A stretch of 64,000 bases of DNA from an uncultured Lachnospiraceae bacterium (GCA_910584785.1 CAJUDX010000006.1:1-64000); one strand, 5' to 3'; counted from the first letter of the stretch, positions 8,537-17,793 are shown. Notes: generated by a model not told the origin, from the sequence alone. Made by a program: numbers and translations.

Positions 8537-9466
8537 ATGGATAAAGCGATTGATTATGTACGTAAAGTATTTGAAAATAAATACTATAGCAACAATCAGG
8601 ATATATTTATTGGAGAAGAGCAATGTACAAAGGATGAAATGCTTATTTGCAATTGCATTACAGGAATTATGTTAAATTATGCAGGATACTTGTTGTCAAT
8701 ATGTTTGAAAATAACGGATTGTAGAATAAGCTTCCAATTGAATAATAATATTGGTTATATTCAAGTTTATTACAAACAAAAAGAATTGATACCCTATTCT
8801 AATCAGGAATCGAATCCACTTGAGTTTTATTTGGGTAATCTATTGTGTGATAAACCTGACTGTAAAAAAGAACAAAGCTATATTCCTTTTCGTTCATATT
8901 CAAGTAGATTATACTTAGATAAACAAGTTTCTTCTTCAAAAATTATGGAAGAAGTATACAAAAAAAGCGGAAAAATTTATGATTGCTATTCTTTTGTTTT
9001 CTGGCTTGATTTTTTGTCGGCTATGCGTATGCAAAGCTTACAAATAAACAGTAAAGCATTTTTGGCAATGGCAATATTCATGTTTCCTGGTCGAACAATA
9101 AAATGTATTAATGCAGCGATTGAAAATAATAGTATGCTGGATAAATCAAACTTGCAAAGACTTGCAAACTTTTTGTCAGCATATGTATTTTTTATAGAGA
9201 GTTTGGAAGATAAAACAGAAAAAAATTTCTTCTCCCAATTTGTCCAGGGCTTTAAGAATTTAACGAATGTATTTACTGGTTATTTAATTGAAGAAATTAT
9301 TGATAAAAAAGACGTACCAAATGCTGAAAAAAATTTATATCAGGTTTTGGTTGGGGCTTATGAAAGAAATCGTGCGGAACGTAATCGTCATAGCAGTGCA
9401 TTGAATAATTGTATTCGGACATTAAAAAAATATGGTGTGTGTCCTGACAATTTGATTGCTGTTTGA
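8537..9466 (+). CDS. Unrecognised 309-residue protein, last gene of the AT-rich cluster
   Basis: The ATG is 17 bases after the previous stop, with a weak ribosome binding site, which suggests coupled translation. The protein is mostly helical by composition, with Cys-containing N-terminal motifs (EEQCTKDEMLICNC, residues 28-41) and a basic Arg-rich C-terminus (ERNRAERNRHSS near 275-290). No membrane segment or known motif is clear. It probably works with the 568-residue protein, since the two are adjacent, same strand and share composition. Confidence 0.65.
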   Translation: MDKAIDYVRKVFENKYYSNNQDIFIGEEQCTKDEMLICNCITGIMLNYAGYLLSICLKITDCRISFQLNNNIGYIQVYYKQKELIPYSNQESNPLEFYLGNLLCDKPDCKKEQSYIPFRSYSSRLYLDKQVSSSKIMEEVYKKSGKIYDCYSFVFWLDFLSAMRMQSLQINSKAFLAMAIFMFPGRTIKCINAAIENNSMLDKSNLQRLANFLSAYVFFIESLEDKTEKNFFSQFVQGFKNLTNVFTGYLIEEIIDKKDVPNAEKNLYQVLVGAYERNRAERNRHSSALNNCIRTLKKYGVCPDNLIAV

Positions 9467-9729
9467 ATATTGATGAATATTAATATGATGAAATGCTACG
9501 CTTTCGCTAATAAATATTTTTTGTAGGCCTGAATAACAGCTGAAGTCCCTATTTTTTCAATTATATTTATTTGCTTTATACCCGGCTCCTGTCTCCTGAC
9601 AAAAAGTCATCCAAAGGATTATTTTTTGCAGGGGGCAGGGGTGTCTTTTATTTTCTTGCTCTCATCCTGAACAGCCCTGCTTGGGCACAGTATGCCACAT
9701 GCTTTTAAATGGCACATTGGAAAAAACAT
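9467..9729. other. Intergenic region between accessory cluster and bioY
   Basis: Apart from the LytTR remnant at its start, this stretch holds no ORF or clear terminator. It marks the switch from AT-rich accessory DNA to core-like sequence. Confidence 0.4.
9496..9595 (-). pseudogene. Decayed 3' end of a second LytTR gene
   Basis: Read on the minus strand this encodes a short end containing SAVIQAYKKYLLA and a TAG stop. The intact LytTR protein at 5003-5443 ends PGVIQAYAKNNLK. The DNA also matches around GCCTG-ATAAC. Upstream the frame soon runs into a stop and there is no start, so only a remnant is left, in the same orientation as the intact gene. Confidence 0.5.
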
Positions 9730-9758
9730 TTGTATTTTTTATCTATTTTCGTTATAGT
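9730..9758 (+). promoter_or_regulatory. bioY promoter
   Basis: TTGTAT (9730-9735) and TATAGT (9753-9758) are 17 bases apart, about 70 bases before bioY. No clear BirA palindrome was seen. Confidence 0.6.
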
Positions 9759-9829
9759 AGAGACACAAGGAAGTCGATAAGGGACTGCCACGGAAATAAC
9801 AAACCGCAGAAAGAAGGAGGGGAATAAAG

Positions 9830-10393
9830 ATGACGACATCTCCCACACCATTATCTAAATTTTCAACCCGCCAAGTTGTTCTTGTAGGCCTGACGACGGC
9901 GATTACCTGTATGGTTGGCCCAATTGTTATCCCTATTCCCGTCAGCCCGGTGCCGTTGTCGTTGACGAACCTGGCGGTAAATCTAATCGTGTATGCCCTT
10001 GGCATGAGGTTAGGAACGGTAAACTGCCTGCTGTATCTTCTTTTGGGTATGGTTGGTTTTCCTGTATTTTCCGGCTATTCCGGGGGACTGGCAAAGCTGG
10101 CAGGGCCTACCGGGGGGTATTTAATTGGGTTTATCTTCCAGGCAATGATAGCGGGTTTCTTTATTGAAAAATTTCCAGGACGCATCCGATTGCATTTTGC
10201 GGGTATGCTGCTGGGCATGGCATGCTGCAATTTTTTGGGGACAATGTGGCTGTCCATGCAGATGAATATTAGCTTTACAGCGGCATTGGGCGCGGGTGTG
10301 CTTCCCTATTTGCCTGGGGATATTGTAAAAATCATGATTGCGGCAATGATGGGGCCTGTAATTAAGCATCGTCTCAGGCAAATATATTATTAA
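9830..10393 (+). CDS. bioY: Biotin transporter substrate-binding (S) component BioY
   Basis: BioY is the membrane biotin-capture subunit of an ECF-type transporter. The 187-residue protein has about six hydrophobic segments and the family features VPLSLTNLAVNL, the Gly-rich YLLLGMVGFPVFSGYSGG, and GPTGGYLIGF. The shared ECF ATPase and T components are not encoded nearby, which is normal for group II ECF systems. The start has AAGGAGG 9 bases upstream. It appears to be a single-gene unit followed by a tandem repeat array. Confidence 0.95.
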   Translation: MTTSPTPLSKFSTRQVVLVGLTTAITCMVGPIVIPIPVSPVPLSLTNLAVNLIVYALGMRLGTVNCLLYLLLGMVGFPVFSGYSGGLAKLAGPTGGYLIGFIFQAMIAGFFIEKFPGRIRLHFAGMLLGMACCNFLGTMWLSMQMNISFTAALGAGVLPYLPGDIVKIMIAAMMGPVIKHRLRQIYY

Positions 10394-10410
10394 GTGGAAA
10401 ATTTTCTACA

Positions 10411-10594
10411 CTTTGTCCTGACGCATTACTTCAATTGTTCACAGCTTTGTCCTGACGTATTACTTCAATTGTTCACAGCTTTGTCCTGACGTATTACTTC
10501 AATTGTTCACAGCTTTGCCCTGACGCGTTGTCTCAATTGTTCACAGATTCGCCCAAGTGCTTTGCCTCAATTGTTTACTCGATTGCCCCAATTG
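10411..10594. repeat. 34-bp tandem repeat array between bioY and rho
   Basis: Four good copies (10411-10444, 10445-10478, 10479-10512, 10513-10546), one degenerate copy (10547-10580) and a truncated one (to 10594). Each unit begins CTTTGTCCTGACG and ends TCAATTGTTCACAG, with the palindrome CAATTG inside. Copies 2 and 3 are identical. The array ends about 10 bases before the rho -35, so it lies upstream of the rho promoter and in the 3' region of any bioY transcript. Confidence 0.9.
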
Positions 10595-10604
10595 AAAAAA
10601 GTTC

Positions 10605-10634
10605 TTTACAATTTTACTATAACAGGCGTATAAT
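10605..10634 (+). promoter_or_regulatory. rho promoter
   Basis: TTTACA (10605-10610) and TATAAT (10629-10634) are 18 bases apart. The leader to the rho ATG is about 115 bases. Confidence 0.75.
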
Positions 10635-10754
10635 AAAGGCAGTTAACTTTTCCAAGCGATTCTCTATCTGAAAGAAATCCCCATGACTGAATGATAAAAT
10701 TGAGATGATATGCAGTATTTGTGCTGCAAATGGTAAATCGGACAAGGAGTAAAT

Positions 10755-12677
10755 ATGCGTGAAAAATTAAATACTCTCCCATTAAGTGAGTTAAAGGAAT
10801 TGGCGAAGGCCCAGGGACTGAAAGGGTTTAGCAGCCTGCGTAAGGCAGAGCTGATTGATTTGTTATGCCAGTCGGCAGAAAAGGAAGAACAGCCCATTCA
10901 GCCAGGCAAAGAACAAACTGTAGAGCAGACAGCACCGCCATTAAGCGAATCAATCGCGGTACAGCAAATCGACGAGATGAGAAATACAGGACAAAAAACC
11001 ATTGTCCCCAAGACAGATAAACAAAGGATGGATACACAGCAAATGGAACCTCAGCAGCCAGAGATAAGAAAAGACATGGGAAAAGATAATTTCCGCAGTG
11101 AACGAAATGAACGCAGTGACCGTAATGAACGCAGCACCGAAAGGAATGATGGAAACCGCACAAACCGAAATCGTGCGGATGGGAAGGGCAATCGAACCAT
11201 TACCCGTTTTGATAACCGCGGCGGATACCAGAGCCGGGGAAGGAACCAGGATAACGGCAGGGGTCAGGATAATATCAGAAATCAGGACAATTCAAGGAAC
11301 CAGGATACCGCATCCAGCCAGGATTATATGCGAAATCAGGAGAATGGAAGAAACCAGGAAAGCGGACGAAATCAGGATAACAGCAGAAATCAGGAAAGCG
11401 GACGCGGACAGGATAACGACCGAAATCAGGAAACCGGAAGAAACCAGGAGATGATGCAGAATCAGGATAATGGAAGAATGCAGGAATATACCCGCAGCCA
11501 GGATATCCGCCCGGTGGATATTAACCAGGAGGAGATTTTGGATTTGGACAGCGGCATGGAGGCCAATGGAATCCTGGAGGTAATGCCGGATGGTTTCGGT
11601 TTTATCCGCTGTGAGAATTTCCTTCCGGGAGATAATGATGTTTATGTGGCTCCATCGCAGATTCGGCGTTTTAATATGAAAACCGGGGATATTATCCGGG
11701 GAAACCGCAGGGTGAAGTCAGCGACGGAAAAGTTTGCGGCGCTGCTTTATGTGACCAGCATTAACGGTTACCCGGTGGGGGTGGCAGAAAAGCGACCGAA
11801 TTTTGATGATTTGACGCCGATTTTTCCCAACGAGCGGATTCATATGGAGACTTATGGGAAAAGTACCATGGCGATGCGGGTGCTGGATTTGATGGCGCCG
11901 ATTGGCAAGGGGCAGAGAGGAATGATTGTCTCCCCGCCCAAGGCCGGAAAGACTACGCTGTTAAAGCAGGTGGCAAAGGCAATTACTGCGAATCAGCCCA
12001 GTATGCATTTAATTATTTTATTGATTGACGAGCGTCCCGAAGAGGTTACGGATATTAAGGAAGCGATTGTGGGGAATAATGTGGAAGTGATTTATTCTAC
12101 GTTTGATGAGCTTCCAGAGCGCCATAAAAGGGTTTCAGAAATGGTTATCGAGAGGGCGAGACGCCTGGTTGAACACGGGCGGGATGTGACCATTCTTCTG
12201 GACAGTATTACCCGCCTGGCAAGGGCCTATAATCTGGTGGTTCCGCCCAGCGGACGGACACTTTCCGGTGGTCTGGACCCATCGGCACTGCACATGCCCA
12301 AGCGCTTTTTCGGGGCGGCAAGGAATATGCGTGAGGGCGGAAGCCTTACGATTCTGGCAACGGCGCTGATTGACACAGGAAGCCGGATGGACGATGTGAT
12401 TTATGAAGAGTTTAAAGGGACAGGTAATATGGAACTGGTGCTTGACCGCAAGCTTTCTGAGCGTCGGATCTTTCCTGCCATTGATATTTTAAAATCGGGA
12501 ACCCGGAGGGATGATCTTTTGTTAAGCCGGGAAGAGGCAGAGGCCATGGAGATTATCCGAAGGGCGACGAATGCGATGAAGCCTGAGGAGTCGGTGGAAA
12601 AGCTGATGGATTTATTTGCCAAAACCCGCAATAATCAGGAACTGGTGGCGGAAATTCGCAGAAGAAGATATATTTAA
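10755..12677 (+). CDS. rho: Transcription termination factor Rho with Asn/Gln-rich repeat insertion
   Basis: Rho is the hexameric RNA helicase that ends transcription. The 640-residue protein has a Rho_N helix-extended-loop-helix start (1-40), then a long polar insertion (about 45-255), the RNA-binding OB fold ([18 protein letters not shown]), and the RecA-like ATPase with Walker A PPKAGKTT (Lys399) and Walker [10 protein letters not shown] (Asp425). The insertion includes 15 exact-length hexapeptide repeats of R-N-Q-D/E-x-x type at residues 163-252. Typical Rho is about 420 residues, so the extra length is this insertion. AAGGAG lies 5 bases before the ATG. rpmE and release-factor genes follow, a usual Clostridia order. 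Confidence 0.97.
   Translation: MREKLNTLPLSELKELAKAQGLKGFSSLRKAELIDLLCQSAEKEEQPIQPGKEQTVEQTAPPLSESIAVQQIDEMRNTGQKTIVPKTDKQRMDTQQMEPQQPEIRKDMGKDNFRSERNERSDRNERSTERNDGNRTNRNRADGKGNRTITRFDNRGGYQSRGRNQDNGRGQDNIRNQDNSRNQDTASSQDYMRNQENGRNQESGRNQDNSRNQESGRGQDNDRNQETGRNQEMMQNQDNGRMQEYTRSQDIRPVDINQEEILDLDSGMEANGILEVMPDGFGFIRCENFLPGDNDVYVAPSQIRRFNMKTGDIIRGNRRVKSATEKFAALLYVTSINGYPVGVAEKRPNFDDLTPIFPNERIHMETYGKSTMAMRVLDLMAPIGKGQRGMIVSPPKAGKTTLLKQVAKAITANQPSMHLIILLIDERPEEVTDIKEAIVGNNVEVIYSTFDELPERHKRVSEMVIERARRLVEHGRDVTILLDSITRLARAYNLVVPPSGRTLSGGLDPSALHMPKRFFGAARNMREGGSLTILATALIDTGSRMDDVIYEEFKGTGNMELVLDRKLSERRIFPAIDILKSGTRRDDLLLSREEAEAMEIIRRATNAMKPEESVEKLMDLFAKTRNNQELVAEIRRRRYI
11241..11510 (+). repeat. 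15 x 18-bp in-frame repeat in rho
   Basis: The 270-base stretch encodes 15 tandem hexapeptides such as [18 protein letters not shown] and RSQDIR. The length is kept in exact multiples of 18 bases, so the frame is preserved. The product is Asn/Gln/Arg-rich and likely disordered. Confidence 0.95.
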
Positions 12678-12747
12678 GCGCACAAAGTTCTATTGGAGCA
12701 AAGTTTTATTGATAAGTTTTATTGCAAAGTTTTATTGGATAAAACCG

Positions 12748-12776
12748 TTGCATTTTGACGTTGGTTATGCTATACT
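12748..12776 (+). promoter_or_regulatory. rpmE promoter with extended -10
   Basis: TTGCAT (12748-12753) and TATACT (12771-12776) are 17 bases apart, and TGC directly before the -10 gives an extended element. It lies in the rho-rpmE gap. Confidence 0.7.
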
Positions 12777-12850
12777 TGTTAGGCTGTCATAAAAAGACAT
12801 ATTGATTGGTGCGGTTGGAAACCGCAAATATTATGAATGAGGTGAAAATC

Positions 12851-13057
12851 ATGAGAGAGGGAATCCATCCAAATTACTATCAGGCAAAGGTAGTTTGCAA
12901 CTGTGGAAATGAATTTGTAACTGGTTCTACGAAGAACGATATTCACGTGGAGGTTTGCTCCAAGTGCCATTCTTTCTATACCGGACAGCAGAAAACTGCT
13001 GCAGCTCGCGGTCGTATCGATAAGTTTAACCGTAAGTATGGTATTAATGCTCAGTAG
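12851..13057 (+). CDS. rpmE: 50S ribosomal protein L31, zinc-binding type
   Basis: The 68-residue ribosomal protein starts at ATG 12851 with GAGGTG upstream; [10 protein letters not shown] is the typical L31 start. The zinc ligands of the C+ form are present as CNCG and CSKCH. A strong terminator follows, so it is mainly a single-gene unit with its own promoter. Confidence 0.96.
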   Translation: MREGIHPNYYQAKVVCNCGNEFVTGSTKNDIHVEVCSKCHSFYTGQQKTAAARGRIDKFNRKYGINAQ

Positions 13058-13083
13058 AATAGCCAAGAAAAGAATTGCAGATA

Positions 13084-13131
13084 AAGCGTGCTCTTTTACG
13101 TGTGCAACGTAGGGAAGAGGACGCTTTTTTT
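13084..13131 (+). terminator. Rho-independent terminator after rpmE
   Basis: AAGCGTGCTCTT pairs with AAGAGGACGCTT with a single mismatch, then seven T residues. It separates rpmE from the DUF1385 gene. Confidence 0.85.
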
Positions 13132-13153
13132 CCTTGAAATTAAGGAGGCGTTT

Positions 13154-14089
13154 ATGAAGTATTCAGGAATTGGCGGACAGGCTGTGATTGAAGGAATTAT
13201 GATGAAGAATAAGGACGAGTACGCTACAGCTGTCCGCAAACCGAACGGGGAGATTGAGGTGGATAAAGAAACCTACGTCAGTCTGACTGAGCGGGTGAAG
13301 CTGTTTTCTCTGCCCTTTGTGCGTGGGGTGTTCAGTTTTGCCGACTCGATGATTTTGGGAATGAGAACCCTTACCTGGTCAGCCAGCTTTTTTGAGGATG
13401 ACAAGGAAAGTGAGCCGGGAAAGGTGGAACAATGGCTGAATAAGGTGTTTGGGGAAAAGCTGGAAACGGTGCTGATGAGTGCGATTATGGTATTTTCTGT
13501 AGTGATGGCGATTGGAATTTTTATGGTGCTGCCGCTGATCATTGCCAATGTTTTCCGCCGTTTTATTGTCTCAGAAACGATCATGGCGATCGTGGAGGGA
13601 TGTATCCGCATCGGTATTTTTATTATGTATATTAAAATCGTCTCCCGCATGGAGGATATCCGGCGGACATTTATGTATCACGGTGCAGAGCATAAATGCA
13701 TTAACTGCATTGAACACGGCATGGAACTTACGGTTGAAAATGTGCGTAAAAGTTCCAAACAGCATAAGCGCTGCGGAACCAGTTTTTTACTGATTGTTAT
13801 GGTGATCAGTATTTTATTCTTTATGGTTGTCCGGGTGGATACGCTGTGGCTTAGGATTGTCAGCCGGATTATCCTGGTGCCTGTGATTGCCGGGGTGTCC
13901 TATGAATTTCTGCGCCTGGCCGGGCGGAGCGATTCCTCCCTTGTCAACCTTCTGAGCCGGCCGGGGATGTGGATGCAGAATCTGACCACAAAGGAGCCGG
14001 ATGATAAGATGATTGAAGTGGCGATTGCCGCGGTTGAATCAGTGTTTGACTGGAAGCATTATTTGAATGAAAATTTTCCCCAAGGATGA
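13154..14089 (+). CDS. DUF1385 (YqhQ-like) membrane protein
   Basis: This 311-residue protein starts at ATG 13154 with TAAGGAGG upstream. It begins with the family signature GIGGQAVIEGIMMK. Two or three hydrophobic segments (about 110-140, 205-235) surround the conserved MYHGAEHKCINCIEHG motif with possible metal-binding His/Cys, and the C-terminus has PGMWMQ and LTTKEPDD. The biochemical function of the family is not established to my knowledge. Conserved linkage to rpmE, prmC and prfA is common in Clostridia. Confidence 0.92.
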   Translation: MKYSGIGGQAVIEGIMMKNKDEYATAVRKPNGEIEVDKETYVSLTERVKLFSLPFVRGVFSFADSMILGMRTLTWSASFFEDDKESEPGKVEQWLNKVFGEKLETVLMSAIMVFSVVMAIGIFMVLPLIIANVFRRFIVSETIMAIVEGCIRIGIFIMYIKIVSRMEDIRRTFMYHGAEHKCINCIEHGMELTVENVRKSSKQHKRCGTSFLLIVMVISILFFMVVRVDTLWLRIVSRIILVPVIAGVSYEFLRLAGRSDSSLVNLLSRPGMWMQNLTTKEPDDKMIEVAIAAVESVFDWKHYLNENFPQG

Positions 14090-14130
14090 TATATGGGAAA
14101 GCCGTGATGTGCAGGAAGGGCAGGCAGGAA

Positions 14131-15024
14131 ATGAAACAGACATTACAAACGCTGCTAACCTATGGGCGGGAGCAGTTAAAGCGAAAGGGCAGCCCGGAGC
14201 CGGAACTGGATGCCAAGTATCTTCTTCTGGAGGCGTTTCGGACAGACATGGTGCATTTTTTAATGAATCGGAGCCAGGAACTGCCGGACAGCCCGGAAAG
14301 TTTAGCGATGGTGGAACGCTATCGGGGAATGATTGCCCAGAGGGGAAGGCGGATTCCCCTGCAGCAAATTCTGGGGACGCAGGAATTTATGGGGCTTTCG
14401 TTTTATGTTAATCGTCATGTGCTGATCCCACGCCAGGATACGGAAACCCTGGTTGAACTGGTCTTGAAAGAGCATCCGGGAAATGGTGAATCTGTCCTGG
14501 ATCTGTGCACGGGGACGGCCTGTATTGCCCTCAGTCTGGCGGTGAAGGGAAACTATGGGTGGATATGCGGTGTCGATTTGTCTCATGAAGCGCTGAAAGT
14601 GGCGGAAAAAAATAAGGCCCGGCTTTTATCTGAGGCAGGGCAGATCCGGTTCGAACTTTTGGAGGGGGATTTATGTCATGCCCTTTCCCATTCGGATTGG
14701 ATGAAGAATGGGAAAAAGTTCGATATTCTGGTTTCTAATCCCCCCTACATTCCAACCCATGTGATAGAAGGCCTGGAGCCGGAGGTGCGTGATTATGAAC
14801 CCCGGATGGCTTTGGACGGAAGCGGGGATGGCCTGGCGTTTTACCGAAGAATTGCCGATGAAAGCAAGGCCTGTTTAAATGAGGGGGCCGCGATTTATCT
14901 GGAAATCGGCTGTGATCAGCGTGAGGCGGTACAGGAGCTTCTTTCTGAGGCCGGTTTTTCCCATATCCGAATTTTTCCTGATGCATCAGGCAATGACCGG
15001 GTGGTGGCCGCCTGCTGGCATTAG
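14131..15024 (+). CDS. prmC: Release factor glutamine methyltransferase PrmC
   Basis: PrmC methylates the Gln of the GGQ motif in release factors; its substrate PrfA is encoded just downstream. The 297-residue protein has an N-terminal helical substrate domain, the SAM-binding motif VLDLCTGTACIAL, and the catalytic NPPY (residues 203-206). ATG 14131 gives the usual family length and has AGGCAGGAA upstream. An in-frame ATG at 14086 overlaps the previous stop but has no properly spaced ribosome binding site. Confidence 0.95.
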   Translation: MKQTLQTLLTYGREQLKRKGSPEPELDAKYLLLEAFRTDMVHFLMNRSQELPDSPESLAMVERYRGMIAQRGRRIPLQQILGTQEFMGLSFYVNRHVLIPRQDTETLVELVLKEHPGNGESVLDLCTGTACIALSLAVKGNYGWICGVDLSHEALKVAEKNKARLLSEAGQIRFELLEGDLCHALSHSDWMKNGKKFDILVSNPPYIPTHVIEGLEPEVRDYEPRMALDGSGDGLAFYRRIADESKACLNEGAAIYLEIGCDQREAVQELLSEAGFSHIRIFPDASGNDRVVAACWH

Positions 15025-15125
15025 ATGCAGATACTTAATGCAGTTTGGTGCATTCGTGCTGGTTTATCCGTGATGGTTAGTGAATGATAGAAACTTGTTT
15101 TGATAAAAGTGAATGGAGGAAAGCC

Positions 15126-16205
15126 ATGTTTGACCGTTTAGAAGATATTTTAATTCATTTTGAAGAATTAATGCAGGAACTTGCCAGTCCTGGTGTAACT
15201 GACGCTCCCAAGCGTTTTCAGCGTCTGATGAAAGAGCAGGCCGAGCTGACCCCTCTGGTGGAAACCTATAAGGCCTATAAAGCTGCCAAACAGGCGGCAG
15301 AGGACAGCCTTCAGATACTTGAGGAGGAAAATGACGAGGAAATGCGCGAGCTGGCGAAGGAAGAACTGTCGGACGCCAAGAAAAGGATTGAAGAACTGGA
15401 ACATGAGTTAAAGCTCCTTCTCCTTCCTAAGGACCCCAACGATGATAAAAATATCATTCTGGAGATCCGCGCGGGGGCAGGGGGCGAGGAGGCTGCACTG
15501 TTTGCCGCCGAACTGTACCGCATGTATGTGAATTACGCAGACAGCCAGCACTGGAAGGTGGAGCTGGTCAGCGTAAATGAAAGCGGTATTGGCGGGTTTA
15601 AAGAAGTCGTTGCTATGATTGCCGGCAAGGGCGCATATTCCAGGATGAAGTACGAGAGCGGTGTTCATCGGGTGCAGCGTGTACCGGAAACGGAATCCGG
15701 CGGAAGAATCCATACCTCCACGGCGACCGTGGCGGTGATGCCGGAGGCAGAAGAGTTTGATGTGGTGATTGAGGATAAGGATATCCGCATCGATGTGATG
15801 CGTGCTTCGGGCAATGGCGGGCAGTGCGTTAATACGACGGACTCTGCGGTTCGCCTTACCCACATGCCTACGGGTATTGTAATCTACAGCCAGACGGAGA
15901 AGTCCCAGCTGCAGAATAAGGAAAAAGCTTTCCGTCTGCTTCGCTCCAAGCTGTATGATCTGGAACTGGAAAAGCGGCAGAATGCAGAGGCGGATGAGCG
16001 CCGAAGCCAGATTGGCACCGGAGACCGTTCAGAAAAGATTCGTACCTATAATTTCCCGCAGGGCCGGGTGACGGATCACCGGATTAAACTTACCTTATAT
16101 AAAATTGATTCTATTATGAACGGGGATATTCAGGAGCTTTTGGACGGATTGATTACTGCAGATCAGGCACGCCGGTTAAGCCGCCTGGAAGAACAGAATG
16201 GGTGA
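15126..16205 (+). CDS. prfA: Peptide chain release factor 1
   Basis: RF1 reads UAA and UAG stop codons. The 359-residue protein begins MFDRLEDI with GGAGG before ATG 15126. The helical domain is followed by the core with GGQ at 231-233 within [18 protein letters not shown], and a C-terminal [16 protein letters not shown] segment. Length and motifs are those of RF1. It lies about 100 bases after prmC. Confidence 0.97.
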   Translation: MFDRLEDILIHFEELMQELASPGVTDAPKRFQRLMKEQAELTPLVETYKAYKAAKQAAEDSLQILEEENDEEMRELAKEELSDAKKRIEELEHELKLLLLPKDPNDDKNIILEIRAGAGGEEAALFAAELYRMYVNYADSQHWKVELVSVNESGIGGFKEVVAMIAGKGAYSRMKYESGVHRVQRVPETESGGRIHTSTATVAVMPEAEEFDVVIEDKDIRIDVMRASGNGGQCVNTTDSAVRLTHMPTGIVIYSQTEKSQLQNKEKAFRLLRSKLYDLELEKRQNAEADERRSQIGTGDRSEKIRTYNFPQGRVTDHRIKLTLYKIDSIMNGDIQELLDGLITADQARRLSRLEEQNG

Positions 16206-16235
16206 CAGAACAATAGTGTGGGATGAGGTCAGGGG

Positions 16236-17507
16236 ATGGAAGGCAGAATTTATACAACGGGAGAGTTTGCCAAAAAGGCTGGGGTGTCGGTCAGGACAAT
16301 TCGGTATTATGATAAGCAGGGGATGTTAAAGCCGTCTCATGTCAGCCAGTCCGGGTACCGCCTGTATACGGATGGAGATTTTGCCCGGCTTCAGAAAATC
16401 CTTACGTTAAAGTACCTGGGATTTAGCCTGGAGGAGATCCGGGAGATTTCTATGAAGGATACAGATCAGGACTACGTTCGCCGTTCTCTTGAACTGCAGC
16501 TTGGGCTGGTAAGAAAAAAGATGGAAAATCTGCATCTGGTAGAACAATCACTGATGGAAGCCTCCCGGATGATTGAGCGGGCAAATGAGGTGGATTGGAA
16601 AACGGTGCTTCATCTGATTCATTTAATTGCCATGGAAAAGGGCCTGGCAGACCAGTACCGGACGGGGGCAAATACCAGCGTCCGCATCCGCCTTCACAGG
16701 GACTTTGGCAGAAATCAGGAAGGCTGGTTTGCCTGGCTGTATCGTCTGCTGGAATTTAAGGAAGAAATGCGCCTGCTGGAGCTTGGGGCAGGGAATGGGG
16801 AGCTTTGGAAGGAAAATCTTCATTGCCTGCCAAAAACAGGAGAAATTCTGCTTTCCGATATTTCCGCTGGGATGCTTCAGGATGCAGGAAAAGAGCTGGA
16901 AAAAGCGGCTGAACATTTGCCAAAGGAAGCGAGAAACCGTCTGTGTCTGGACTTTGACGGGGGCGCCTTAAAGGGCAGCGGGGGGCAGCAGGATGGCAGA
17001 CTGAGATTTAGCAGCGGGGTATTTGACTGCCACCAGATTCCTCAGCCAGACGCCTGGTTTCACCGGGTAACGGCAAATCATGTGCTGTTCTATCTGCGGG
17101 ATCTGGATCAGGCGCTGGCTGAAGTAAGGCGTGTGCTGCGTCCAGGGGGAAGGTTTATCTGCAGTACCTACGGAGAAGCGCATATGCGGGAAATATCGGA
17201 GCTGGCAGCAGGATTCGACGAGAGAATCAGCCTTTCTGAAGTGCCGTTAAGTGATGTGTTTGGTCTGGAAAACGGAGAAAGGATTTTGCGAAAGCAGTTT
17301 AGTCAGGTTGAATTAAGGCGATACCGGGATGAACTGGTGGTAACACAGGCCCAGCCGATGATTGATTACATTCTTTCCTGTCACGGTAATCAGCGGGAGT
17401 ATATCCGGGGACGGTATGACGAATTTAAAGAATATATACAGAAAAAACTGGAAAAGAACCATGCATTTCGGATTACCAAGGATGCAGGTGCGTTTTGCTG
17501 TCGATGA
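16236..17507 (+). CDS. MerR-type regulator fused to a SAM-dependent methyltransferase
   Basis: This 423-residue protein has an N-terminal MerR winged-helix domain (TTGEFAKKAGVSVRTIRYYD, residues 7-26, and the effector-linked helix through about 115). A class I methyltransferase domain follows, with LELGAGNGE (181-189), LSDISAGML, and LRPGGRF near 290-305. The fusion implies DNA binding with methyl transfer or SAM sensing in one chain; the ligand and target are unknown. It starts 30 bases after prfA and ends at a strong hairpin. Confidence 0.85.
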   Translation: MEGRIYTTGEFAKKAGVSVRTIRYYDKQGMLKPSHVSQSGYRLYTDGDFARLQKILTLKYLGFSLEEIREISMKDTDQDYVRRSLELQLGLVRKKMENLHLVEQSLMEASRMIERANEVDWKTVLHLIHLIAMEKGLADQYRTGANTSVRIRLHRDFGRNQEGWFAWLYRLLEFKEEMRLLELGAGNGELWKENLHCLPKTGEILLSDISAGMLQDAGKELEKAAEHLPKEARNRLCLDFDGGALKGSGGQQDGRLRFSSGVFDCHQIPQPDAWFHRVTANHVLFYLRDLDQALAEVRRVLRPGGRFICSTYGEAHMREISELAAGFDERISLSEVPLSDVFGLENGERILRKQFSQVELRRYRDELVVTQAQPMIDYILSCHGNQREYIRGRYDEFKEYIQKKLEKNHAFRITKDAGAFCCR

Positions 17508-17763
17508 GCCCGGAAATTAAGGATTTCCGGGCTCGCTGCAATCAAGGAGAGCAGCTAAAGAGCAGACACTTTGCCTGCACCTTCAGCTGCCGTAGACTGT
17601 TCTTCTCAGGTATAAGAAATAACAGTCTGAGTGGAGTTTGTACTGAACGGATAACGAATATCCATCCATGCAGATTGCTTTATTATTATAAAGCAAGTTG
17701 ACTGAAAATACCAGACAAGATAATGTCGGTGTCAAAAATAACCTTTAAACAGGCTATTTTTGG
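17506..17763 (+). other. Hairpin-rich intergenic region before rmlA
   Basis: Four perfect or near-perfect hairpins lie in a row: GAGCCCGGAAAT/ATTTCCGGGCTC (17506-17534), AGACTGTT/AACAGTCT (17594-17628), TTGCTTTAT/ATAAAGCAA (17675-17696) and CAAAAATAACC/GGCTATTTTTG (17733-17762). The first overlaps the previous stop codon; the last is followed by a T-rich run and may terminate. A 68-codon frame here has no ribosome binding site. A structured RNA is possible but unproven. Confidence 0.45.
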
Positions 17764-17793
17764 CTTTTCTTTTTTCTTTTCCATGAAATCTAC

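Noticed and set aside
10411..10594. CRISPR array
   Set aside because: The repeats are contiguous with no spacers between them.
17495..17701. 68-codon ORF in the gap before rmlA
   Set aside because: No ribosome binding site, and it spans two strong hairpins.
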